Shown in pieces: positions 1-5,992 of a DNA stretch of 6,842 nt. How positions within the stretch are numbered: the first letter of the stretch is position 1; each line of letters starts with the position of its first letter. A program made the position numbers and the translations under genes. The notes beneath the pieces are model-generated. The model made no database searches and had not been told where the DNA came from. It saw nothing but the letters and a program-made list of their open reading frames with translations. The stretch covers positions 1 through 6,842 of the forward strand of contig CAMCSI010000071.1 in NCBI GenBank assembly GCA_945877885.1, written 5' to 3'. This stretch comes from Chlamydia trachomatis. GTDB taxonomy: Bacteria > Chlamydiota > Chlamydiia > Chlamydiales > 2-12-FULL-49-11.

Positions 1-45
1 CGCAGGTCCCGATCCAACAATTACCACGTCAAAAATTTCTTTCAA
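1..45 (-). CDS. trxB: Thioredoxin reductase (probable), N-terminal fragment cut by the window edge
   Basis: Only the first 15 codons are inside the window; the gene continues beyond base 1. Reading the minus strand from a TTG at 45-43 gives M-KEIFDVVIVGSGPA. The segment DVVIVGSGPA is the first beta strand and the glycine-rich GxGxxA/G loop of a Rossmann fold that binds the ADP part of FAD. The exact form VGSGPA is typical of thioredoxin reductase, which uses NADPH to reduce thioredoxin in the cytoplasm. Lipoamide dehydrogenase usually has GAGPGG and MnmG has GGGHAG at this point, so those are less likely. TTG is chosen as start because a GGAGA ribosome-binding site lies 6 nt upstream (56-52) and the product then begins just before the first beta strand, as usual in this family. 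The frame stays open upstream to at least position 93, but I see no better start there. It is transcribed divergently from the pot operon. The flavoprotein class is nearly certain; the exact enzyme is inferred from 15 residues. Confidence 0.65.
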   Translation of the reverse strand, partial: MKEIFDVVIVGSGPA

Positions 46-51
46 AAGAGT

Positions 52-56
52 TCTCC
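52..56 (-). promoter_or_regulatory. Ribosome-binding site deciding the TTG start of the trxB fragment
   Basis: On the minus strand GGAGA (56 to 52) is followed by a 6-nt spacer (ACTCTT) and TTG at 45-43. This match to the 3' end of 16S rRNA is the main reason for accepting a TTG start, since no in-frame ATG or GTG was found in the codons read upstream (to position 93). Confidence 0.55.
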
Positions 57-117
57 GATTATTAAAATAAGTATTTTCAAGAATATTGATAAAAAAAAGC
101 AAGAACCATTTTTTCCC

Positions 118-146
118 TTAATAAAAATTAAGAGCTGAGTTATACT
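118..146 (+). promoter_or_regulatory. Candidate sigma-70-type promoter of the potABCD operon
   Basis: The 113-nt gap between the trxB start and potA contains TTAATA at 118-123 (4 of 6 matches to the -35 consensus), a 17-nt spacer and TATACT at 141-146 (5 of 6 matches to the -10 consensus). Transcription would start near 152-154. This is the best hexamer pair I found on the plus strand in the gap, but the region is very AT-rich, so chance matches are easy. I found no convincing promoter pair for trxB on the other strand. If the promoter is real, the transcript begins so close to ATG 159 that the ATG at 177 becomes the more natural potA start. Confidence 0.35.
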
Positions 147-158
147 TTATTCTCATGA

Positions 159-1268
159 ATGTTAACGGTGCCTTATATGGATAGAAGTATACGCCTTGAA
201 AACGTCTCAAAGAGTAAAAACGGCACCCCTATATTACAAAATGTCACCATGACTATCCCTGGAGGTTTGTTTTTTGCCCTTCTTGGCCCCTCAGGCTGTG
301 GGAAAACCACCCTTTTACGCCTTATTTCAGGGCTTGAAACTGTAGATTCTGGTAAAATATTTCTTGGACCCTTGGAAATTACCCATATGCCAATTCATAA
401 ACGGCCTATCAATATGGTTTTTCAAAACTATGCTTTATTTCCCCACCTTACTGTATTTGATAATATTGCCTACAGTTTATCCATTAAAAAAGTATCAAAG
501 CAAATTATTAAAGAAAAAGTTTTAAAATTAGCAGAGGCTTTTCATCTTAAGGACCACCTTTACAAAAAACCTTCCCATTTATCTGGAGGCCAGCAGCAAC
601 GTGTATCTATTGCAAGAGCCATCATTGAAGGACCTCAAGTTTTGCTTCTTGATGAACCACTTGCAGCGCTTGATTTTAAGCTACGTGAAAAGCTTCTTAT
701 TGAATTAATCGAATTACAAGATGCCGTTGAAATGACCTTTATTTATGTAACTCATGATCAGGAAGAGGCACTTACTGTTGCTGATAAAATGGCTATCATG
801 AATGCTCAAGGAAACCTAGAACAAATGGGTACTCCTAAGGAAATATATGAGTTTCCAAACTCCCGATTTGTTGCTGAGTTTGTTGGAAATACCAACATCT
901 TAGAAGGTACTGTAGAAATTGATGATTTAAACACTAAATATCTATCTACATCCCTTGGAACGTTCTCCTTGGATGAAAAAACTTGCTCTTGGGCAAAAAG
1001 GGGCTCCTCTGCCCTTCTTACAATACGTCCTGAAAAAATTTTGATTACAAAAAGAGAGTCCAAAGAATTTTCCAACTATCTTAAAGGGGTCGTTCAATCT
1101 ATTATTTATACAGGTCGATCCACCTTTTACCAAGTATTAGTTGGGGAAACAAAAGTTAAAGTCTTTGAACAAAATGACGAACATATTGAAAAAGAACTTA
1201 TTGATTACGATGATGAAGTCTATCTTTACTGGCAAAAAGAAAATACACTTGCCTTAGAGGGGGGATGA
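159..1268 (+). CDS. potA: Spermidine/putrescine-type ABC importer, ATP-binding subunit PotA
   Basis: This is the cytoplasmic ATPase that powers the importer; two copies would dock on the PotB-PotC membrane pair. All nucleotide-binding motifs are present: Walker A GPSGCGKTT (residues 43-51), Q-loop Gln89 in MVFQNYALFPH, signature LSGGQQQR (141-148), Walker B VLLLDEP (161-167), D-loop ALD (170-172) and switch His199 in VTHDQEEA. The ABC domain spans about 11-240. It is followed by a TOBE-type regulatory domain (about 245-365, with LTIRPEKI at 287-294), as in PotA, MalK and CysA. The length of 369 aa is normal for PotA, and wording such as GLETVDSGKI and ITHMP matches PotA closely. The start is uncertain: neither ATG 159 nor the in-frame ATG 177 (giving MDRSIRLENV) has a good ribosome-binding site. 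The homology begins just after 177, so 177 may be the true start. It is the first gene of the operon, and its TGA overlaps the potB ATG (ATGA, 4 nt). Confidence 0.93.
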   Translation: MLTVPYMDRSIRLENVSKSKNGTPILQNVTMTIPGGLFFALLGPSGCGKTTLLRLISGLETVDSGKIFLGPLEITHMPIHKRPINMVFQNYALFPHLTVFDNIAYSLSIKKVSKQIIKEKVLKLAEAFHLKDHLYKKPSHLSGGQQQRVSIARAIIEGPQVLLLDEPLAALDFKLREKLLIELIELQDAVEMTFIYVTHDQEEALTVADKMAIMNAQGNLEQMGTPKEIYEFPNSRFVAEFVGNTNILEGTVEIDDLNTKYLSTSLGTFSLDEKTCSWAKRGSSALLTIRPEKILITKRESKEFSNYLKGVVQSIIYTGRSTFYQVLVGETKVKVFEQNDEHIEKELIDYDDEVYLYWQKENTLALEGG

Positions 1269-2200
1269 TAAGGACGCTTCTTTTAAAACTTAGGGTAAAA
1301 AAAGCCTATTTTATTAAACCTTCACTTTCCTCTATTAAAAAAGAGCTCGTTCATGTAATTTCCTCCACTCCTCTTTTTTGGCAAATCCTTTTCTTCTACT
1401 TCCCAATAGCCTTACTACTTGCAACAAGCTTTTTAACTATTTCAGATACTGGAAAAGTCTCCTTATCTTTTCAGCATTTTGCCCCAATTCTAAACCTATC
1501 TCATTTTAAAGCGATTTTTAGCTCTTTATCCCTTGCTTTTTCAACCGCTGTGATTGCCTTATGTATCGCTTTTCCACTTAGTTATTTTATTGTATTTAAA
1601 ACAAATAGATGGAAGCACCTTCTTCTCTTTTTTCTGCTTATTCCTTTTTGGACGAATTTTCTTCTCCATGTTTATGCTTGGTTTTATATCCTTGAGGCAG
1701 ATGGGTTGATCAATACCTTTTTATTAAATGTAGGTTTAATCAAAACACCTTTTCATTTCCTAAATAATGAGTCAGCCTCCCTTTTTCTTATGGTTTATTA
1801 TTACACTCCATTCATCGCACTTCCCTTATTTTCTGCCTTAGAACGTTTTGACACCTCCTTTTTTGAAGCCTCCCTTACCCTTGGTGCCTCAAGATTAAAA
1901 ACCTTTAGCAGAATTGTACTCCCTATCATCCAAAAATCGATCATCAGTGGATTCTTCTTGGTTTTTATCCCCGCTTTTGGTGAATTTATCATCCCAGAAC
2001 TAATCGGCGGAGATAAAGTTGCCTACGTAGGTAGTGTCATATCGATCCATTTACTGGGTGAAAATGAATCAAATGGAGCAGAAGGGTTAGCATTTACCAC
2101 ACTATCTATTGCTGTACTGTTAATCTGCTCCTATATCATTTACCTATGTCTTAAAGCCCTATTTAATTTTATGCAGGGAGATAGCCATGATAAATCGTAA
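1265..2200 (+). CDS. potB: Spermidine/putrescine-type ABC importer, permease PotB
   Basis: This is the first of two inner-membrane permease subunits; it forms the channel with PotC. It has about six hydrophobic membrane segments (roughly residues 36-58, 88-110, 118-142, 171-192, 224-245 and 276-300). Between the fourth and fifth lies the cytoplasmic EAA loop that couples to PotA, EASLTLGAS (201-209) ending in RIVLP (216-220). PotB-like landmarks are IPFWTNFLLHVYAW (126-139), PLFSALERFD and FGEFIIPELIGG (238-249). At 311 aa it is longer than E. coli PotB, mainly through a basic N-terminal extension of about 25-30 residues before the first membrane segment. No good later start exists, and AGAGG at 1256-1260 sits 4 nt before ATG 1265, so the extension looks genuine. 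It overlaps potA by 4 nt and potC by 14 nt, which suggests coupled translation. Confidence 0.92.
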   Translation: MIRTLLLKLRVKKAYFIKPSLSSIKKELVHVISSTPLFWQILFFYFPIALLLATSFLTISDTGKVSLSFQHFAPILNLSHFKAIFSSLSLAFSTAVIALCIAFPLSYFIVFKTNRWKHLLLFFLLIPFWTNFLLHVYAWFYILEADGLINTFLLNVGLIKTPFHFLNNESASLFLMVYYYTPFIALPLFSALERFDTSFFEASLTLGASRLKTFSRIVLPIIQKSIISGFFLVFIPAFGEFIIPELIGGDKVAYVGSVISIHLLGENESNGAEGLAFTTLSIAVLLICSYIIYLCLKALFNFMQGDSHDKS

Positions 2201-2972
2201 ATCAAGCCCCTTGTCAAAACTTCTCTTTTCATTTGTCTATATATTTATGTATGCCCCTATTTTGATGCTCGTGATATACTCTTTTAACCTATCCCCACCC
2301 CCTAACGCGTTTTCATCCTTTACCATTTCCTGGTATAAAGAACTTTTCTATAATGTTGAAATTTGGCTTTCATTTTTTAATTCTATCATCATAGCGGTAA
2401 GCGCCTCTTTGATCTGTTTTGTTTTTTCTACCCTCTTAATCTATTATAAAACCGTTGGGGGAAAAATAAGTCGCATCATCCCCCTTTTTTACGGTAATTT
2501 GATGATTCCGGATGTAGTTCTTGCCCTCTCTCTTGTAACCTTTTTCTCTATGTTAAATATAGGTCTAGGACTTGCTACTGTAACAATTGCTCACTCAATT
2601 CTCGGACTTGGGTTTTCGATCCCTTTAATGTCTTTAAGGTTTAAAGATCTCAACCCAACACTTTTGGAAGCCTCTGCCATACTTGGAGCCTCCTCATGGA
2701 CAACCTTTAGACGAATCGTTCTTCCTTTTATGATGCCAGTACTTCTTGGATCAGGTTTAATGGTTTTTATCCTCTCCTTTGATGACTTTATCCTCGCCTA
2801 TTTTTGTGCAGGCTCTTCAGCCCAAACCTTATCTTTATTTCTTGTTGCCTCATTGCGCTACGGGGTATCCCCTGTAATTAACGCTCTTTCAACATTTGTT
2901 CTCCTTTTTACCATTCTTATTACCACATTAATTTTCCTTCTTAAAAAAAAGGAGGAGGTGGAAACATGCTAA
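2187..2972 (+). CDS. potC: Spermidine/putrescine-type ABC importer, permease PotC
   Basis: This is the second inner-membrane permease subunit, partner of PotB. The 261-aa length is typical of PotC. Hydrophobic segments lie at about residues 12-33, 62-86, 97-122, 128-150, 183-206 and 232-252. The EAA coupling loop is EASAILGASSWTTFRRIVLP (161-180). The following segment has the PotC hallmark LSFDDF (196-201), and the C-terminal GVSPVINALSTFVLL (226-240) matches the GVSPEVNAL region of E. coli PotC as I remember it. The start ATG 2187 lies inside the end of potB (14-nt overlap) and is preceded by AGGGAG at 2175-2180 with a 6-nt spacer. The last codons contain the strong ribosome-binding site of potD, and the stop overlaps the potD start by 7 nt. 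Nothing appears broken. Confidence 0.92.
   Translation: MINRKSSPLSKLLFSFVYIFMYAPILMLVIYSFNLSPPPNAFSSFTISWYKELFYNVEIWLSFFNSIIIAVSASLICFVFSTLLIYYKTVGGKISRIIPLFYGNLMIPDVVLALSLVTFFSMLNIGLGLATVTIAHSILGLGFSIPLMSLRFKDLNPTLLEASAILGASSWTTFRRIVLPFMMPVLLGSGLMVFILSFDDFILAYFCAGSSAQTLSLFLVASLRYGVSPVINALSTFVLLFTILITTLIFLLKKKEEVETC
2951..2960 (+). promoter_or_regulatory. Very strong ribosome-binding site of potD, inside the end of potC
   Basis: GGAGGAGGTG, preceded by AA, lies 5 nt before ATG 2966 and is the best Shine-Dalgarno sequence in the window. It encodes KEEVE in potC. The binding protein of an ABC importer is usually needed in excess over the membrane subunits, and this site would favour that without a separate promoter. 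The excess is an inference; the site is seen directly. Confidence 0.8.
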
Positions 2973-4027
2973 AAATCATCCGATCCCTTTTTACCCTTGC
3001 GTTATTTATGATCATCCTTGGTGGTCTAAAGTTCATTACCATGGATCCTTTTTGGAAAACGAAAAAAAACGAACTCAACGTATTTGTTTATAGCGGTGTT
3101 TTTGATCTTGATATGATCGATAGATTTGAAGTCGAAACAGGGATAAAAGTAAATTTGCATTTTTTTACCACTAATGAGGAATTGCTTACAAAACTACAAT
3201 TTTCAAAGGGAAAGGGAGAGGGAATCGATCTTTTATTTCCATGTGACTTTGGGTGTAAAATTCTATCTGATAGAGGTTTTCTTGGAACAATTGATAAATC
3301 AAGACTTAACTTTTTAGACAGAATCTACCCATGTTTGTTAAATCAAACATTTGACCCTGAAAATGATTATTCCATCCCTTTTGTGTGGGAAGCTTATGGT
3401 ATCGGCTATAATCCAGCTATGGTTGAAAAGGACAAGCTATCTTTAGATGATTTGTTTGATGAAAGATATCGAAAAGTAACCACCCCAGATATTGTGGAAT
3501 TAATAGATCTTGCCGCCTACCATTTATATGGTGATATAGATTCCATAAATGAAGATCAGGAAAAAGAGGTTACAAAGCTTTTAATAGAGCAGAAAAAAAG
3601 CATGGAAGCTTATGCTGATTTTCGAGCAAAAGATCTTCTATGCTCAAACGCCGCTCAAATCGCACTTTTAAAAACCTCATTTATTACAGGTTTAAAAGAA
3701 AGAAGTGACCTCATTAAATTTACCCTACCTAGTGATGCTATTTTTCTTTCTATACAATGCGCTGTAATTAATAATGAAACAAAAAATCATGATAGCGTTT
3801 ATAAATTTTTAAACTTTTTATATGAACCAAAAAATCTAGCTCTAACAACAGATCAATTCCCAAGTTATCCAGCATGCCCTGATGCGTTTGAACACACATC
3901 GGCTCATCACAAAGAATTTATAGAAACAATTGATGAAATAAAAGATCGTAAAGAAGATATCCGCTTTTTCTTAAATATCACCGAAGTAAAGCGAATGCAA
4001 AAAATATTTATCGACGCAAAAACATAA
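2966..4027 (+). CDS. potD: PotD-like extracytoplasmic solute-binding protein with an altered ligand pocket
   Basis: This is the binding protein expected to capture substrate outside the inner membrane and deliver it to PotB-PotC. Residues 1-3 are followed by a basic-hydrophobic stretch (about 4-24) acting as a signal or anchor; no lipobox cysteine is visible. PotD family features are LNVFVYSGVFD (37-47), ETGIKV (57-62), FDPENDYSIPFVWEAYGIGYNP (129-150, split by family consensus NDYSIP and W.A.GIG.N) and KFLNFLYEP (280-288). Length (353 aa) is close to E. coli PotD (348). Of the E. coli spermidine contacts that I recall, Asp168 and Glu171 appear kept as Asp175 and Glu178. The Trp34 region (YNWTEY) has become YSGVFD, Trp229 is not seen, and Trp255/Asp257 align with Leu261/Ile263. 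Orthology by operon context is strong; the ligand could be a polyamine bound differently or another small cation or amine. It is the last gene of the operon, followed directly by a hairpin. Confidence 0.82.
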   Translation: MLKIIRSLFTLALFMIILGGLKFITMDPFWKTKKNELNVFVYSGVFDLDMIDRFEVETGIKVNLHFFTTNEELLTKLQFSKGKGEGIDLLFPCDFGCKILSDRGFLGTIDKSRLNFLDRIYPCLLNQTFDPENDYSIPFVWEAYGIGYNPAMVEKDKLSLDDLFDERYRKVTTPDIVELIDLAAYHLYGDIDSINEDQEKEVTKLLIEQKKSMEAYADFRAKDLLCSNAAQIALLKTSFITGLKERSDLIKFTLPSDAIFLSIQCAVINNETKNHDSVYKFLNFLYEPKNLALTTDQFPSYPACPDAFEHTSAHHKEFIETIDEIKDRKEDIRFFLNITEVKRMQKIFIDAKT

Positions 4028-4028
4028 A

Positions 4029-4061
4029 AAATCCTTCGCAGTTTTCACTTACGAAGGATTT
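4029..4061. terminator. Shared hairpin terminator between the converging pot and fab operons
   Basis: AAATCCTTCG (4029-4038) and CGAAGGATTT (4052-4061) form a perfect 10-bp stem with a 13-nt loop. It fills most of the 46-nt gap between the potD stop (4025-4027) and the acpP stop (4076-4074). Read on the minus strand the stem runs into TTTTTT then ATG then TTTTT, a good intrinsic terminator for acpP. Read on the plus strand it is followed only by CATTTAAAT, so termination of potD would be weaker. The stem is AT-rich at its base, so the functional core is ATCCTTCG/CGAAGGAT. Confidence 0.82.
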
Positions 4062-4073
4062 CATTTAAATGAG

Positions 4074-4334
4074 TTACTTATTTAAAAGACTTCTTTTCTC
4101 TAAAATATATTCCACTACATCACCAACTGTTCTTAGTGCCATAGCTTCATCTTCTTTAATCTCAAAATTAAGCTTTTCTTCAAAAGTCATGATAAGCTCT
4201 GTTTGATCTAAAGAGTCAGCGTTTAAATCCTCTACAAAAGACTTATCTCTTGAAACTTCTGATTCCTCCACACCTAGTTGCTCAACAACTATTGCTATCA
4301 CTTCTTTTTCAATTTCTCTTTCAATATCATTCAT
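4074..4334 (-). CDS. acpP: Acyl carrier protein
   Basis: This is the small acidic cytoplasmic carrier whose 4'-phosphopantetheine arm holds the growing acyl chain during type II fatty acid synthesis. The attachment site is Ser41 in DLNADSLDQTEL (36-47), with the DSL motif at 40-42. A phosphopantetheinyl transferase (AcpS) would load it; none is in this window. The four-helix layout is as in other ACPs, including helix II EDLNADSLDQTELIMTFEE (35-53) and the later LRTVGDVVEYI (67-77). At 86 aa it is slightly longer than the usual 77-80 because of a short tail (LEKRSLLNK). AGAAGG at 4348-4343 lies 8 nt before ATG 4334, a good ribosome-binding site that suits the high expression typical of ACP. 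It lies 31 nt after fabG, is the last gene of the fab operon and ends at the shared hairpin. The sequence resembles chlamydial ACP as I recall it. Confidence 0.97.
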   Translation of the reverse strand: MNDIEREIEKEVIAIVVEQLGVEESEVSRDKSFVEDLNADSLDQTELIMTFEEKLNFEIKEDEAMALRTVGDVVEYILEKRSLLNK

Positions 4335-4365
4335 TTTTTTTACCTTCTGTTTGTTTTTAATGTTT

Positions 4366-5106
4366 TTAAGATGTTAACCCACCATCAACCACAAGAGTGT
4401 GTCCGGTGATGTAAGAGGCTTGTTCACTTGCAAGGAATAATACTGCATCAGCAATTTCAGACACCCCAGCAAACCGTTGCATAGGGATCAACTCCTCGCA
4501 TTTTTTTCTATTTTCTTCGTTTAAAAAATCTACCATATCTGTGTCAGTAAAACCAGGAGCTACACAGTTGACCGTCACACCACGTCTTGCAAATTCTTTA
4601 GCAAGAACCTTGGTTAAACTAACAATTGCACCCTTTGAGGCACCATAATGAGCCTGGCCAGGATTGCCCCCCACCACTCCTCCTGCGATTGAAGATATGT
4701 TTATAATACGGGCCCCTTTATTTTTAATAATATTTCTTGTAAATGCATGAGTCATATTATACACAGATTTAAGATTTGTTCCAATCACATGATCCCACTC
4801 CTCTTCCTTAATGCGCATAAACAAAGAATTTTTTGAAACTCCAGCATTATTGACAAGAATGTCAATAGAGCCCCATTTCTCCAATAGGTTATCTGCAAAT
4901 TCCTTTACTTTCTGATGATCACTTACATCTACTGAATAAAAAGTGACATCCCCAGTTAAGGTTTTACAAACTTCAGCGCCTCTATCTGGGCATCTTCCTA
5001 AAATGGCAACACTTGCCCCTTCATTTAAAAAATGTTTTGCAATTTGTAACCCAATTCCTTTAGAGCCGCCTGTAATTACCACCTTCTTACTTTCAAATCT
5101 TTTCAT
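4366..5106 (-). CDS. fabG: 3-oxoacyl-[acyl-carrier-protein] reductase FabG
   Basis: This enzyme reduces 3-ketoacyl-ACP to 3-hydroxyacyl-ACP with NADPH, the first reduction of each elongation cycle, in the cytoplasm. It is a classical short-chain dehydrogenase/reductase of 246 aa. Visible motifs are the nucleotide-binding TGGSKGIG (12-19), a D60-V61 pair for the adenine ring, NNAG (86-89), and the catalytic tetrad Asn111, Ser139 (in INISSIAG), Tyr154 and Lys158 (YGASK). PGFTDTDM (184-191) and a C-terminal DGGLTS follow. The sequence VAPGFTDTDM with the fab neighbours supports FabG over other reductases of this superfamily. The start ATG overlaps the end of fabD by 14 nt, with AGAGG (5117-5113) and a 6-nt spacer in front. 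It appears fully intact. Confidence 0.96.
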   Translation of the reverse strand: MKRFESKKVVITGGSKGIGLQIAKHFLNEGASVAILGRCPDRGAEVCKTLTGDVTFYSVDVSDHQKVKEFADNLLEKWGSIDILVNNAGVSKNSLFMRIKEEEWDHVIGTNLKSVYNMTHAFTRNIIKNKGARIINISSIAGGVVGGNPGQAHYGASKGAIVSLTKVLAKEFARRGVTVNCVAPGFTDTDMVDFLNEENRKKCEELIPMQRFAGVSEIADAVLFLASEQASYITGHTLVVDGGLTS

Positions 5107-5992
5107 AAAGCCCCTCTAGATCCTTAACCTCTTCAATCGATACAGCAGAATTTTGTATGTTCATTTTCTTAGCAATAGGACAAAGCTGAGATGGACCCAT
5201 CTCTATATAATCTACATCCATTGTCTCCATCTGGTACATACAGTCAAGCCATCTTGTTCGCTTTGAAACTTGATTTACAAGGTTATCCCGTATTTCCTCC
5301 GGATCATTAACCACAGCCCCATTCATATTCATCACAAAAAAAATATTTGATGAAACTATTTTACAACTCTTTGCAAAATGAGCAAGCTTTTGTTTTGCCC
5401 CCTCCATATAGGTGGTATGAAAAGCCCCTGCAACATTTAGTGATAACACGCGCCTTGCACCCAAATCTTTTAGCTCCACCTTTGCCCGCTCCATTTCTAC
5501 TAAAGTTCCACCAATAACAAGTTGACCAGGGCTATTGCAGTTTGCAATCTGATAATGTGACGGGATATCTTTATCCTCTAAACCAAACACTACGTTCATC
5601 CCTTGCTTTGAACTCATTGTCGCCTCATGCATTAAAGATCCGCGCTGCTTAAGTAAAAGTAAACTGTCGGCAAAAGACATTTTTTTTGCAGCATATGCAG
5701 CCCCATACTCCCCTAAGCTAAGCCCCGCGGTGACAAAAGGCTCTATATTTAACTCCTTTTGTGCAGCGTGTAAAATAGCTACCGAGGTAACAAATAATGC
5801 AATCTGACAAAAATCAGTTCTTTTTAACGCATCTTCCTCAGAGGTGAAAATTTTAGAGGTAATTGACATCGATAAAATATCTTCTGCACTCTGAAACACC
5901 TCTTTAGAGCAAAGAAACTGATCATAAAATGTTTTACCCATAAAAGGCTTTTGTGCCCCCTGTCCGGGAAAGATAAACGCTTTTTTCTTCAC
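5093..5992 (-). CDS. fabD: Malonyl-CoA:ACP transacylase FabD
   Basis: This enzyme transfers malonyl from malonyl-CoA to ACP, supplying the extender unit for fatty acid synthesis. Motifs are FIFPGQGAQ (6-14), the nucleophile Ser92 in GLSLGEY (90-96), Arg117 in KQRG for the malonyl carboxylate, NCNSPGQLVIGG (151-162), and catalytic His192 in AGAFHT (189-193). The C-terminal YIEMGPSQLC (262-271) is a variant of the usual EVGPG.VL. The length of 299 aa is close to E. coli FabD (309). The start is GTG at 5992-5990, inside the fabH stop (GTGA, 4-nt overlap), with GAGAGG about 4 nt upstream; the product then begins with MKKKAFIFPG, right at the first beta strand, so no other start is plausible. Coupled to fabH upstream and fabG downstream. 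Confidence 0.95.
   Translation of the reverse strand: MKKKAFIFPGQGAQKPFMGKTFYDQFLCSKEVFQSAEDILSMSITSKIFTSEEDALKRTDFCQIALFVTSVAILHAAQKELNIEPFVTAGLSLGEYGAAYAAKKMSFADSLLLLKQRGSLMHEATMSSKQGMNVVFGLEDKDIPSHYQIANCNSPGQLVIGGTLVEMERAKVELKDLGARRVLSLNVAGAFHTTYMEGAKQKLAHFAKSCKIVSSNIFFVMNMNGAVVNDPEEIRDNLVNQVSKRTRWLDCMYQMETMDVDYIEMGPSQLCPIAKKMNIQNSAVSIEEVKDLEGLYEKI

Noticed and set aside
64..77. Dyad AAAATA-AG-TATTTT in the trxB-potA gap, a possible operator
   Set aside because: It is made only of A and T apart from one base and is expected by chance in such an AT-rich gap. No second copy and no regulator gene nearby support it.
86..91. TTGATA as a -35 box for potA
   Set aside because: No reasonable -10 hexamer follows at 16-18 nt; that stretch is a run of T.
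806..1133. Two overlapping minus-strand open frames of 89 and 63 codons
   Set aside because: Both are antisense to the TOBE region of potA, show no recognisable motif, and have no ribosome-binding site or promoter that I can see.
1801..1992. 63-codon minus-strand open frame
   Set aside because: It is antisense to the conserved EAA loop region of potB and has no independent support.
4335..4400. Possible separate promoter for acpP in the short gap after fabG
   Set aside because: The stretch is AT-rich with a repeated TTAAAAACA-like motif, but no hexamer pair with proper spacing stands out. Read-through from fabG explains expression.
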